Positions 32,427-44,176 are shown, numbered from the stretch's first letter. The stretch: 64,000 nucleotides of DNA from Ditylenchus dipsaci (GCA_004194705.1 SADC01001375.1:186001-250000); one strand, 5' to 3'. The notes: generated by a model from the letters alone, not told the origin. A program made the numbers and translations.

Positions 32427-32813
32427 ATGCTCCTCTACTGCTACAGGTATGTATGACAAAATTATGGTGTTTCTCAAAAACTATCGGTGAAATCGGAATC
32501 CATATTTAGACCCAATATAGTGGAAGTGCCTGTGATTGAGCGTCGTTTCGGCATTTCAGCCCCTTCGCCTTCAGATGCACCACCAGAACTGAGTGAGAGC
32601 CTCAGGTCCCCCATGTCTATTATACTCAGTTTGAGCCGGGTATTGTCACATATAAATGTAGAACTGGTTTATAAAAAACACATTTTTTGTGTTCCAGCAA
32701 CCTCTGTCCTACAGAAGACACCATTTGTGCAGGCGAAAACACTCAATGATTAAAAGATCCTGATTATTTCTGCTGTGAATTTGTGCTGCAACCTGCCTTC
32801 ACATGCTCTTAGG
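32427..32813 (+). pseudogene. Possible small Cys-rich protein gene in the spacer
   Basis: This is a spliced reading that holds frame by eye. Exon 1 (32,427-32,446) reads MLLYCY and ends CAG|GTATG. Exon 2 (32,510-32,605) reads PNIVEVPVIERRFGISAPSP and then SDAPPELSESL. Exon 3 (from 32,698 after GTGTTCCAG) reads NLCPTEDTICAGENTQ and meets TGA, after which the same frame goes on with DPDYFCCEFVLQP and FTCS to TAG at 32,811-32,813. The Cys spacing (C-x6-C, CC, C) looks like a secreted Cys-rich domain. The in-frame TGA suggests decay; an alternative unspliced frame runs 32,487-32,753. No family is assigned. Confidence 0.3.
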
Positions 32814-32863
32814 TGGGTGGGAATATTAGAAAGCGGCTAAATACCGTATACAGTGGTGTTAGC

Positions 32864-33133
32864 AGTAGTACAGGGGCCAATATCCACCCATCAAAGGATG
32901 CCGCCTTTTTGCCCTAACTATTGGGCACTTTCAAGAGACGCCCTAAACCTGGGCGGAGTCACATTTTTTTTGGGGAGTTCTTTTGGTTTGGGGGAGTGCT
33001 TTTGGCTCCGCCCACTCCGGATCGAAAGTGCCCATAGGTTTAGGGCGTCTCTTTGAAAGTGCCCAATAGGTATAGGGCAAAAAGGCGGCATCCTTTGATG
33101 GGTGGATATTGGCCCCTGTACTACTGTTAGCCC
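32864..33133. mobile_element. Palindrome at the centre of the spacer
   Basis: AGTAGTACAGGGGCCAATAT at 32,866 is mirrored by ATTGGCCCCTGTACTACTG ending near 33,127. Inner AAAAAGGCGGCATCC and CCTAAACCTGGGCGG pairs also match. It sits close to the symmetry centre of the giant duplication, but the sequence beyond it on both sides is not inverted. Confidence 0.75.
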
Positions 33134-33233
33134 AGATTTTTTTTGAGTCGAAACCGGAATCTCTATATAGTATTTGGGTCGAGTGGGTGGGTGGGTGGTT
33201 GGATCACACTTTTAATGTATCGTCAAATTTTCA

Positions 33234-33993
33234 GCCACTTTTATATGAAAAGTCGGTACTGATGTTATATAATGGTGAAAACTAGAGAATCTCAGCTACA
33301 AAATGAGCTATTAAACAGTGGATTTTGAAAGGTTTTAGGGGTCGAACTGGTCCGGACAAGCTCTCAACTCAGTGGTTTTTAGGTGTACTTTTTCCTATTT
33401 TTTAACTTCAGACCCAATTTTGAGCCACTTTTATAAAAAAAGTCGGTGTTGATGTTTTATAATGGTGAAAACTAGAGAATCTCAGCTACAAAATAAACTA
33501 TTAACCTGTAAGGTTAGAAAAGTGTAAAGGGTCGAACTGGCCCGGACAAGCTCTCAACTCAGTGGGTTTTTAGGTGTACTTTTTCCGATTTTTAACTTCA
33601 AACCCAATTCTGAGCCACTTTTATAGAGAAAGTCGGTGTTTATGTTTCATGATGGTGAAAACTGAAGAATCTCAGCTACAAAATGAGTTATTAACCAGTG
33701 ATGTTATAAGAGTGTAAGGTCTCGAACTGGTACGACAAGCTCTCAAGTCAGTTGCTTTTTAGGTGAAGTTTTTCCTATTTTTAACTTCAGACACAATTTT
33801 GAGCCACTTTTATAAAAAAAGTCGGTGTTGATGTTTTATAATGGTGAAAACTAGAGAATCTCAGCTACAAAATAAACTATTAAACAGTGGATTTTGAAAA
33901 GTGAACGGGTTTGAACTGCCCGGACAAGCTCAAACTCATTGGTTTCTCAGGTGTGGATTTAAGGTGGATGTTCCGGTTTAAACCCAATTTTCG
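33234..33993 (+). repeat. Four-unit tandem repeat of about 190 bp
   Basis: Starts of the word GCCACTTTTAT lie at 33,234, 33,424, 33,614 and 33,803, with a degenerate fifth at 33,994. Each unit contains TGGTGAAAACTAGAGAATCT and GTCGAACTGG...GGACAAGCTCTCAA. Units differ by scattered substitutions. No long frame runs through it. It could be a satellite fragment. Confidence 0.85.
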
Positions 33994-34091
33994 GCCAGTT
34001 TTTGCCGATTAATGTCGAATATCTCTGTGGAACCCTCAAGTTCAACATCTTGGCTTCCTTTTAAGCCCAATTACGTATAATCGAAATTGGA

Positions 34092-34480
34092 TAGGCGAGG
34101 ATGGGCAAGGGTAGGCGAGGATAGGCGAGGGTAGGCGAGGATAGGCGAGGATGGGCAAGGGTAGGCGAGGATAGGCGAGGATGGGCAAGAGCAGGTGAGA
34201 ATGGGCGAGGATGTGTGAGGGTAGGCGAGGATAGGCGAGAATGGGCGAGGATGTGTGAGGGTAGGCGAGGATAGGCGAGGGTAGGCGAGGATGTGTGAGG
34301 GTAGGCGAGGATAGGCGAGGGTAGGCGAGGATGTGTGAGGGTAGCGAGGATAGGCGAGGATGGGCAAGGGTAGGCGAGGATAGGCGAGGATGGGCGAGGG
34401 TAGGCGAGGATGGGCGAGGGTAGGCGAGGATAGGCGAGGGTAGGCGAGGATAGGCGAGGATGGCAAGGGTAGGCGAGGTA
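34092..34480. repeat. 10-bp minisatellite (TAGGCGAGGA)n
   Basis: About 39 units of TAGGCGAGGA/TGGGCGAGGG, with TGTGTGAGGG variants every few units. The minus-strand frames of 131-154 codons (34,061-34,525) are translations of this array (AYPRLSSPIL repeats) and are not a gene. Confidence 0.9.
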
Positions 34481-34559
34481 GAGTAGCTTAGTCAACAGGT
34501 AGGGTGGATGATCTACCCTAACCATTAACGCACTCGAAAGATAAATCTACCCGAACTAC

Positions 34560-35225
34560 TAATGCACATGAACAACTAATGTTCCCAAACACATAGGCGC
34601 CGATAGGCGCCTGCAGACCCTAGTTCTTAAATATTTTCGTAATTTTTAAAACCTTTTTGATAATCTTTGGTGTCATTCTACGCAATATTAAATTCTGCGT
34701 TAGACGGACGAAAAACGTAGTGTAAAATGCTTAATAACTAAAAAAATCCCTCTTTAAGGTGAAAATTCCGGTCTGATTCCGACCTAGTGTTTTCATAATC
34801 GAAATCCAAGTCGAAGAAATTTAAATCGGAGCAAAAGTAGAAGTTGCAGCTAGGGCAAGTTAGACTATATTGCACTTGAAAACCATATCAAAGGGATCAA
34901 TTTTCACTCGTTTTTGGTGGAAATGACTGTGACTTGAAAAAGAATGGGAAATGGACTGGGATCTTCACCTTCAAAGGCAATAATTTGACAAATAAGATTT
35001 TACACAATGTTTTTTGACCATCTAACGCGGAATTTCATACTGTGCTGAATGACACCAACTTGAATTTTTGTTGCTAAAAATATAACCCGGCTGGTGTCGT
35101 GCAGACCCGTACCCAGCCCTGAATTTTATCCGAAAATTTACCAGTAATACGTTAACAGAAAAATTAATTCCTGGTTCAAGCCCTCCCGCAACCAACTCAC
35201 TGAACTCATTGACAAGTTGACTTTG
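34560..35225. other. End of spacer, no gene
   Basis: Unique-looking AT-rich sequence up to the right-arm edge. CGCCGATAGGCGCC at about 34,597 is a short palindrome. No motif is seen in the minus-strand frame 35,022-35,327, whose distal part is arm sequence. Confidence 0.4.
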
Positions 35226-35358
35226 AAGAATTTTCTTGACTCCTTTCCCCCAAAAACTCAAATATTTCTTCAAGGCGGCAAATAGCCAAAAAAGAAATTC
35301 CCGGCGCTTTTTCGAAATAAGAATCACGGCCTTGCAACCTAGTCGAACACGGGTAGTA

Positions 35359-35511
35359 CCGTATTCTCTCTCATTAAAGCACCGGTGCTTTCTTTTAGCC
35401 GCTCAAAAATTTTGAAATTTTTCAATCAAAAGTGGCCTTAACTCTGAAATCCTAGTCAAAATGAGAGGGGGGGTGCGTTAATTAGAGGATTTCTTTAATT
35501 AGAGAATACGG
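35359..35511. mobile_element. TACCGTATT-family MITE, tag TTAAAGCACC
   Basis: It starts CCGTATTCTCTCTCATTAAA and ends TTTAATTAGAGAATACGG with TA flanks. The tag AAAGCACCGGTGCTTT is a perfect palindrome. Only its outer end survives in the left arm (30,577-30,597). Confidence 0.8.
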
Positions 35512-35605
35512 TAGGTGACTTTTAAAAAAGTTTGCCGGAAATTCAAAAAACTTTGAAAACTTAGAGTGTGTAAAACGTTGCCCAACAACCTTTTATTGGA
35601 CGGCC

Positions 35606-35983
35606 ATCAACTGACCACCATTTTTTTCGGAATATTTGAAACTTTTGATTAAAAATCGACGATTTTGACAGTAAAAGTTACTGGAAAGTCACCCCTAATA
35701 CCAAAATCTCTTCCTGAATCCGAATCTGTTGAGATCAGGTCCGAAAAATTTCAGAGAGCTGAGATATTGGTATTTTGAGTGGACCACACAGAAAATTTGG
35801 ACCAGCTCCCTACTTTCAAGGATATCTCAGCTTCCTGAAATTTTTCGGACCTGATCTCAACGGATTCGGATTCAGGAGAAGATTTTGGTATCAGGGGTGA
35901 CTTTCCGAAAACTTTTACTGTCAAAATTGTCGATTTTTCATCAAAAGTTTCAAATATTCCGAAAAAAATGGTGGTCAGTTGAT
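35606..35983. mobile_element. Near-perfect palindrome, ATCAACTGACCACCATTTTT ends
   Basis: The left end at 35,606 is mirrored by AAAATGGTGGTCAGTTGAT ending 35,983. Inner GAATCCGAATCTGTTGAGAT pairs with ATCTCAACGGATTCGGATTC. A fragment of the arm is also present at 55,755-55,800. The minus-strand 93-codon frame runs through it. Confidence 0.75.
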
Positions 35984-37164
35984 ATTTTACCCCTTTTATT
36001 GTTTTTAGCGTTAAAGTTAAAACTCCATTCACAATTTATATAAAAATGCCATATCCATGCTCACCTGAGACATGGTGGCATTGATCTCTGTGTTCTCATA
36101 GCAACTAAGATACTGGGGGTTGTAGCTGAACAGAACTAAAAACAAAAAACGTTCAAAAAATTTGGCGCAAGCGAAAATTAAAAACTAACCCGGGATCCAT
36201 AGCTGCAAAATACAGCTTAGGGTGGTCAGAACATCTTTGGGTTGCCTCCATATGGTGCGATACTTAAACGGCTGCAAAATGAGTAAAGATTTTTGACTGG
36301 TAAATTTGGTATGCTGATCAACCAACCTTGAATACAGCTATATACCTCATCACCGACAAAACCAACCAGCACCAAACGGAAAAGGCAGAGGTAGTGTGGA
36401 TCAGATAAAGGTTTATGTGGAAATTTTGTAGATATAAATAAATACAGTCTACAGTCGAACCTCGATAAGCCGACAACCCAAGGGACCGAGCTCAGGATGT
36501 CGGCTTATAGGGGTGTCGTTTTCCTAAAAGTGTCGACTATTAAATCAAGACCACCTACAATTTTTCAAACCTTGAAAAAATTGGAAATTTAAATGGCCTA
36601 AACTCTGAAGTCCTAGTCAAAAAACAAGGTGGGGAGATTATTAGAGGGTGAAGGAATAATAGAGGTTATAAGGTAACTAATGCAAAGGCTTGCAAGACAA
36701 CAATCAAATACAATAAATTTAAGCTAAAACAATTTTACTTCAAAACACCAGAAAAAACCAGGGTCTCGTGGACGAAATTTCAACTGGCCTTGGCTTGGTT
36801 TTGTGATTTTTTTGAAAATCAATAATGCATTTCGGCGCTAGTAGCAAATACCCAATTGCTAAACGCGAGAGTTGAAAGCAGTGTTGTAAATCTTAGAATT
36901 GCGACACCGACATTAACTCACGGCACCGACTTTGAAAATTCGGCACCGGCTCACAGCACCGACCGAAAAATTTTCGGCACTGGGACCAGCTCACGGCACC
37001 GTTGCGGTGCCGTGAGCTACCGTGTCGGTGCCACTTACAACACTGGTTGAGAGGGTTGAAGAAGTAGCCTGGCCGTGTTTGAAGATTTCTTGGTTTATTT
37101 TACAAGATTGGAAATCAATATTTGAACAATATATATGCGTTGTATCTTAAAAGAGGGCAATACT
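35984..37164. other. Right-arm-only sequence, no gene
   Basis: Contains a solo pogo-like left end CAGTCGAACCTCGATAAGCC near 36,452 and a block of CGGCACCG words at 36,900-37,045, both orientations (CGGCACCGTTGCGGTGCCG). Nothing coding. Confidence 0.45.
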
Positions 37165-37740
37165 TTTTTTTGACCCAGATTCACTTTTTTCTGTCCCAGA
37201 TTTGACTTGTCCCAGATTCACTTTTTTTTGACCCAGATTCACTTTTTTTTGTCCCAGATTTCCTCATTTCTGTCCCAGATTTAGCTTAAACCACAGGGGG
37301 ACCAAGCACTTACAAAATTGGTCAAAAAAATTTCCTCTCATAACAGCCTGGAAGTTTTTCTATAACGTTTCTATCATGTTTTGAGCATTTTTGCCAAAAT
37401 TATTTTTTCCGCAAAAATTTTTGCCTTGGGGACCAAGGTCCCATTTCAGGCTCCTGAAAACTTTGGGCTACCTAATTTGGGCTACCGAAAAAAAAATTTT
37501 AAAAATTTTGCGGAAAAAATAATTTTTGGCGAAAATGCTCAAAACATGATAGAAACGTTATAGAAAAACTTTCAGGCTGTTATGAGAGAAAATTTTTTTG
37601 ACCAATTTTGTAAGTGCTTGGTCCCCTGTGGTTTAAGCTAAATCTGGGACAGAAATGAGGAAATCTGGGACAAAAAAATGAATCTTGTCAAAAAAAAGTG
37701 AATCTGGGTCAAAAAAAATTTTGCCCCTTAAAAGATAGCT
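37165..37740. mobile_element. Palindrome with CCCAGATTCACTTTTTT arms
   Basis: GACCCAGATTCACTTTTTTC and AAACCACAGGGGGACCAAGC on the left return as GCTTGGTCCCCTGTGGTTT and GTGAATCTGGGTC on the right. The centre is near 37,450. The left arm keeps only one half (30,310-30,560). Confidence 0.7.
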
Positions 37741-38279
37741 AAGACTTTTACGAGTTTTTTAATCGTGACGGTATTTGAATTTTAAAAATATTGAGCTGAT
37801 TTGTCAGAATGAAGGTTCCCAAATGAGATTGACCAAATTAGTAGTAGTAAATCCTAGAAAATGCTGACGGGGGCTTTATAATCGGAGGGCTTCACACCCT
37901 CGATTAAGAAAACCTTCGATATTAGAGAATACTTGGCTGGTCAGTTTGATGGCAATTGAAAAAATCATAAATGGAGACTATACATTCTCGCTGATCCCAA
38001 TCAAATTTAAATTCAGGTCAAGTTTTTCTCCAGGCAAATTTAGTCCGTGCCAGCCCCTTGGGTACGCCGATGGTAAGCTTAGTCAAAACTATATAATAAT
38101 TAGGATATTGGGTAGACTGAGCTTAGAAATTGCTTCAACGCATCTTAGGCGCAACTCATTAACCATAGACAATACCTTCCTTGCTGTGAAAATACATAAA
38201 TTACTTCATTACGTCCACATAATAACCAGAATAAATTTATACCAGTAACAACAAGAGTTTACAACAAGAACCAATCGAA

Positions 38280-38911
38280 TCAATAAATAGAGCCCAATAT
38301 GATTCTTTGCTGGCCTGACAATGTCGAAAGGGCTTCATCATCCTCGAGCAGCACGTAGCCTCCTTGCAAATCGGACACACGAAAGCGCATATTGTTCAGA
38401 CCACTTCCAAACTTCTGGGGAACTCATCAGCCAACAACTGTTTCAAATCATGCACTGTAGGAATGAGAGGCGGAATGGGACGAGGATCCATAGCCATCGC
38501 CTGGAAGGCTGGTACCTAAGATACAAGAATATAGCACTATAACATAGGTGTGATACATACCCCTTGAATCTCCATCACTAATGTCTTGTCTGAGTCTGGG
38601 AAAGCTATCACAACAAAGCGCTGATCCGAAGTGAACATATCCAAGGAGCCAAGCAAAGCAGTAGCCGCCACCCTCCCCAAAGCAAACTGAGACGGATTAA
38701 ACTAAAAAAGCAAACAATATTGATCCAAAGCTTAAACTCGCACCAGTATTCTATGTATCATAAGCTTGTCTCCACGTAAAAGAATAAAATTAGCTGCCTT
38801 AGCAGACATGAAGATTAATCTTGAACAAGTTTGCAAATCAAAGTTTTGAATGATGTCGTGATAGACTTCACTAGAAGTAAGAATACGCTGAAACGGCGCT
38901 GAGGAGGTCAT
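38280..38911 (-). pseudogene. Gene C' (right copy): F-box-like protein, frameshifted in exon 3
   Basis: Exons on the minus strand are 38,744-38,911 (168 nt), 38,561-38,701 (141 nt, intact) and 38,280-38,515 (236 nt, one base short). Exon 2 reads through the point where gene C is broken (VVIAFPDSDKTLVMEIQG). Exon 3 lost one C in the GAGTTCCCC run near 38,420, so the C-terminus (NNMRFRVSNLQGG in gene C) is out of frame. The two copies thus have different single-base lesions. Exon 1 has the same F-box-like motif as gene C. Confidence 0.72.
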
Positions 38912-39358
38912 GTTGGCGAAAATAATAATTTTAAGATTGAAAAATCAGCAAATATTATGCCTCATTTGATTAGTGTGTCAATCAATCACGAGAAAAATTG
39001 AGTGCATCTATAAGCTGTTACACACCACAGACTTGTCGCTATTGCAGCAAATTCATCAACAATTCTAAGCCAACTATCTAATGAGCATATTCTTCTTTGC
39101 CGCTCACTCTCCTTTTCACTGTCACTCTAAAATTCGACACCCCCTGAGAGTGAAAGTCAAAGTCAAAGTGATAGTCAAAGGAATATCGCTTGTACATTGA
39201 AGAGTGAAAAAGAAGAAAAATCCTGCTAATCGGACGCAAGGCTTTCAAAGGCATCACTCAATTTCTATGCGAATATTCAATGGGCGAGTGATAAGGCAAG
39301 CTGCGCAAAACAATTACACTCCAAAAACAAAATTAGTTACCTGAATACGACCGTTCAT

Positions 39359-41191
39359 GGCGCTACCACGGTTCATAAAAAATTGATTCATTTTAAAGGG
39401 AATTCGTAAAAAACGGGTTTCATAAAAATAGAATTCTTCGAAAACCGGATTTCGAAAAAAAATAATTTGTTTCAAAACGGTTTGGCAGAATGAAACTTTA
39501 CGATATTTTGATTTCATGAATCATTGTTTAAATACGTATTTTTGATTGCTTTTTGATCGACATTTCTATTATTATTTTCATTGAATTAAGCGCTCACGGT
39601 GAATCTCGAAGACCGATACAGCAGCCCTGATGAAGCGAGCAGCTGTGATGCGAGTGAGCAAGGATCATCGGAGGAAGAGGAAATGAGCTCAAGCCAAATC
39701 CAACAGTCAACCAGAAACGTCCAAGTGGGTCGAAAGCCGAAGCGTGAGCCTCAGATCATTACGGGTCTTGCCATCGAGTTTATTAAGAGCATAAAGGGAA
39801 GGCGCATGGTGATTCTGGATGGTAGGCTTTTATCATAATTTCTAGTAACATTACAAGTACTGATCTAGGAGTAGTTTACTCTGCTGGTTACAAGGACAAG
39901 CAACAGATCACTCATTGGAAATGCGTGAAACAACAAGAAGGCTAAGATGGTTGGTTAAAGCTAAGATGATTCAGAAGAACGTGTCTGACATGGTCTACTA
40001 CAATCGCAAGGTATTTTCAATGTTTTCATTCTCTTGGAAATTTATTTTCAATTCGAAAGATCTCCAGCTTCTTAACAACGATCCGAACACGCCATGTGAT
40101 CCTGGAAACCTGGAAATCCACCTGATCTTCTTAACTACAAAGGCATATTGTTTGTTATGCACGATACTGGAAAAGGAAAGCGCCGAATTATCATACTCTC
40201 TACTTCTAACTTGCTAAAGGTTAATTTTATGAGGTTTTATTATGAATTTTTTCAAACTCTTGTATAGTATCTCGAAGAGCCTGACTGGTGGGGAATCGAC
40301 GGAACGTTCAGACTTGTTCCTAAAGGGTGGTGTCAATTGCTCACAAGGCATGCTAAATGTGGGGAAACTTTCGTGCCTTGCGTCCACGCTCAACAAATTT
40401 TTCGCCATCCTGAAGCAGTTGATTCCGCAATCACAAGTGAGGCATGTCCATACCGACTCTTAACGAGGTTTGCTTGGCTCTTTCTGTTCCGCAGAAGCTC
40501 ATCTCATCTCCCTTCAAACAGGTACTCCAGTAAAGCAAAAGGCAGAACACAAACGAATTACGGCACAAAGAAAGAGCATCACTGCAAGCTACAAAGTGGA
40601 TCAGATTTATAAATATGTACAAACCCAGTCTTTATTATGTGATCTGAACGGGTGATTTTGTTTGATTACGTTGAATAAAAGTGTGCGGGTTTGTTCGTAG
40701 TTGGTTCGTGTAAAGCTGTGTTTTTACTTGAGTTAGGGCACGGCCATATGGCGGAAGATGGCCGGTCATTTTATCAAATTGTTTACGTGCTAATGGTTGC
40801 ATATTCTCCAGCTAGAAATTTGCAATTTTTAACTGTGAAAATTTATGGTGAAGTAAATGTGAAAATGGTTATAATTCGACCATATATTAATGGTTTGGCC
40901 GAATTTACAATAACCGGCTAATTTTCCTTTTTCCAAGATTACACTGTCGCTGAGATACTTTTTTTATCCAGTTGTGAAATAAATTTGTCGAGAAATCTGG
41001 ATAAACCTATTTATTGATGAATTAAATATTGATAAAACTATATATTTTTAAAACTTCATTTCGCCAAACCGTTTTGAAACAAATTAATTTTTTTTCGAAA
41101 TCCGGTTTTCGAAGAATTCTATTTTTTATGAAACCCGTTTTTTACGAATTCCCTTTAAAATGAATCAATTTTTATGAACCGTGGTAGCGCC
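39359..41191 (+). mobile_element. Mutator-like element, right-arm only
   Basis: The ends GGCGCTACCACGGTTCATAA and its inverse (CCGTGGTAGCGCC) enclose 1,833 bp with terminal inverted repeats of about 140 bp. The direct repeat CCGTTCAT (8 bp, 9 if the next G is counted) is at 39,351-39,358 and 41,192-41,199. The left arm has a single ATGAACGG at 28,682-28,689. The insertion sits on the ATG of a small exon. Inside are FLYWCH-like and transposase-like coding blocks. Confidence 0.88.
39599..40655 (+). pseudogene. MULE transposase remnant with FLYWCH-like finger
   Basis: The first exon (to 39,831) is Ser/Glu-rich, with the first in-frame ATG at 39,683, and then reads FIKSIKGRRMVILDG. After a 37-nt intron the sequence continues VVYSAGYKDKQQITHWKCVK, a FLYWCH-like pattern, then hits a stop. 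Beyond an intron ending at 40,267 it reads YLEEPDWWGIDGTFRLVPKG and WCQLLTRHAKCGETFVPCVH, the DGTF block with the first catalytic Asp of MULE transposases. The catalytic C-terminal half is missing; a basic tail ends at 40,655 and AATAAA follows. A decayed or internally deleted autonomous element. Confidence 0.72.
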
Positions 41192-41354
41192 CCGTTCATG
41201 ACTACTCCTTTTTCTTCGATCTTTTGCTGTCGATTGATATTTCCTGAAATAGTGAACGTTAAGCTGAGATTATATGCACAAAAAAACTGATTTTTAGAAT
41301 AGCAAATATTGAGTCAATAAAGTGAGGACCATTCAAAAAAAATTATTAAAACTG

Positions 41355-42105
41355 GAACCAGCCACCGTAGCAATAACGAATGCGCGGCTAGATGTGAAAT
41401 ATCTCAGAGCTCAGTCCACTTTTTGAAAAACGGTTTTTTTCCATTCGATATAAGACATGTTTTGTTCTTAGGCTTCATTAAAACACTTTAGATAGGCTAT
41501 GGCAAATCAGAGCTGGCGCTAAATGCTGTGAAGTATCAGCAGTTCCGGATACTTTTCTGACCTCGGCGGCTACAAATGCAATTTACACAGCAGGTTTTTC
41601 ATAAATTCTGTCCAACTTAAATTGTAGTATACATTTTAAGAAACATTTAAGTGGTTCATTTTCATGTTTTGGTTTTATCAAACTGAAAATACGACCAAAA
41701 AACTCTCCGATTTTCGAAGTTCAAAAAATAGGCTCCTAAAATCGGAGAGTTTTTCGGTCGTAATTTGAGCTTGATAGAGTCAAAACATGAAAATGAACCA
41801 CTAAAATGTTTCATAAAATATAGGCTACAAGCTGTGTTCAACATAGTTCTAAAAAGACTCAACCTGCTGTGTAAAATGTTTTTGTAGCCGCCGAAGTCAG
41901 AAAAGTATCCGGAACTGCGGATATTTTTAGCATTTGGCGCCAGCTCTTATTTGCCATAGCCAATATAGAGTGTTGTAATAAATTCTGAGGATCAAACATG
42001 TCTAATATCAAATGCGAAAAACCGTTTTTCCAAAAGTGGACTGAGCTCTGAGATATTCCACATCAAGCCGCGCACTCGTTATTGCTTCGGGGCAGAATAA
42101 AAATT
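41355..42105. mobile_element. Right-arm copy of the 750-bp palindrome
   Basis: Mirror of 27,790-28,545, with the same GAGCTCAGTCCACTTTT inner words and CTCTCCGATTTTCG centre. Confidence 0.8.
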
Positions 42106-43260
42106 GGTTGAAAATATTAATAATATTTTGCACCCCACTCCATAGTTACCGTGCTGTCCATCAGGTCCGGCCAGTCGCGTCACGGACAAACGGGGAAGGC
42201 CTTGATTTTACGAAAGATGACTATTTCACAAGGAAAAAATAAAGACAGAAAAAAATTTAAGCAAGACGAAACGGTGGTCGGTCAGCATAATTGACAAAAA
42301 AAAGTGAGGACGGGACGGACGGAAGACAAAATGACACGGATGGACGGCGCACACTTCTTAAAAAACGGAGTCACTATGCTGCCTAACACGATAAGAGCAT
42401 ATTATTTCAGCCAGATTTCTTTAAATAATTTGATACATCTTAAAATACTACTGCATGTCGAACTGCAACCACGGCTTTCTAAAACTTTTGAAAAGGTCCA
42501 ATATAAGGTTTGTGAGGGAATTTGAAAATTCTTATTTTATGCTACTTTTTATTCGAAAATCGGTGCTTTTGCACAAAAATGACCTGAGCTTTTCATAGGG
42601 TCATGTGATCGAAAAACGGCTTTGCCAGAAGATAGAGCATCAAATTCGGCACATATATGTTCATTTTCAGTTTGAAAAATAACACTTTTGCTGCTTCTTG
42701 TAACACTTCTATGCAAAAAATACCTAAAATATCGATTTCCTTCGGAAAAATCTGGATTTTCATCAGACGTATACTCAAATTTTTGAAGGGAAAGTTGAAA
42801 ATCTGATATTTATGACCTACCACAGGGGTTTAAAATTCCAAAACATAATCACTTTCAAATGTTTGCGCCAAATCAAAAATTTCATAATTAGCTTGATTTT
42901 CTATGGAATCATGTTTTCTACCGGTGGTCAATAAATATTAAATGTTCTCCTGGTAAATGTTATTGGATTAGATTCGTTTTGAATGTAGCTTTCTAAGAAG
43001 CCATCACTTATCTATAAACCACAAAAGATGCGTTGGAGATGATTATACGAACCGTAGTCCATTTCTCGCATCAGACGATTGCTTCTCCTGCCATGTTTTT
43101 TTCTTCCGAAAAGTCATACCGAAGTGCATCTCGTTGACGACCTCCTCTTCGTTTGAGAATGCACGGCGGTGAGCTGATCGAGGTCCATTTGAATATCCTG
43201 TTTTACTTAGCCTAAAAATAAAGTTGTCAATGAGAGTAAAAATGGTGCAAAACTCTAAAA
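42106..43260. other. Arm sequence without a gene
   Basis: Mirror of about 26,910-27,780 down to 42,960. Then 42,985-43,260 is sequence seen only in the right arm, where the left arm has 3 kb of transposons. No coding motif. Confidence 0.45.
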
Positions 43261-43480
43261 TATAGGAAATTCAAAGAAAAAAATTCAAATTTAAAACGAA
43301 ACGAAAACGAAATCCAAAGCAAAATGAAAACGAAAACGAAATCAAAACGAAAACGAATTTGTTTTCATTTTCGCATTCCGTTTCGTTTTCGGTTTCGTTT
43401 TGCTTTCAGACCCCATCTCGTTTTCGTTTTCATTTCGTTTTGCTTATTCGTTCGGAAACTGGATTTCCTATTCGTTTTCG
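43261..43480. repeat. GAAAACGAA / TTCGTTTTC inverted simple repeat
   Basis: GAAACGAAAACGAAATC units run to about 43,355, followed by the reverse complement (TTTCGTTTTCGGTTTCG) to 43,470. It lies at the junction where arm homology is lost and may be a small foldback element. Confidence 0.6.
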
Positions 43481-43493
43481 AAAACACTGATCG

Positions 43494-44176
43494 AGAGTGA
43501 TCTTTTTTTGAAAGAGAATGACCAAAAAGCATCGAGAAAAATCACACCACATCGAAGATTTATTTCAAACACATAACAACCGAGAAGTTAAATAACTGAA
43601 AAGAAATTTGTGAGTTTACTCTGTTTTTCGTTCACCAGGTCTCTTTTTTGAAATGAAAATATTTCGTGGCAAGATTTTAACGCCTTATTCACGATTCGAA
43701 GTTAACGTTTTTTCCCATAATAAGCGGATGTGCTTATATTGAGGGAGTTTTACTGGTCTGGGACCGGCCCGAGGGTGTGCTTATATCGATTGTGCTTATA
43801 TCAAAGGTATTATTTGCCCTATTTCTTTGCTGACCAACCAAATTGGCTCCAATGTGTGCTCATATCGAGAGTGTGCTTATATCGAGAGTTGACTGTAGCC
43901 GACCATGATTTGATTCTGTGAATAAAATCCGTGGGTGTTTTCCGTGACGGATATCATTGACGGTTATAATATTGGACCATTTATTGGATATACAGGTTCC
44001 ATAACGGACTTTTTCATGAAACAAACAGTTTTTTTGAAAAAACTCTGCACATAACGTCTGGCGAGTGATATATAGACGAGTGCCTCTCTACATAACGATT
44101 CTCTATATAACGTCCTTTCCTCATAACGTCCCGTTTCGGCCGGTCCCTTGAAATACGTTATGTAGAGAGTCGACTG
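43494..44176. mobile_element. Right-arm remnant of the nested pogo-like elements
   Basis: Mirror of 23,278-23,835. The outer right end ACGTTATGTAGAGAGTCGACTG closes at 44,176 before TA. The inner element end GATATCGAGAGTTGACTG is near 43,895. The other half is deleted at the 43,490 junction. Confidence 0.65.

Noticed and set aside
32864..33133. Central palindrome as the origin of the giant inverted duplication
   Set aside because: It is near the symmetry centre, but 1.7-2.1 kb on each side of it is not inverted, so it looks like an independent MITE.
34061..34525. Minus-strand frames of 131-154 codons with repeated AYPRLSSPIL
   Set aside because: They are translations of the 10-bp minisatellite in several phases, with no start context or splice sites.
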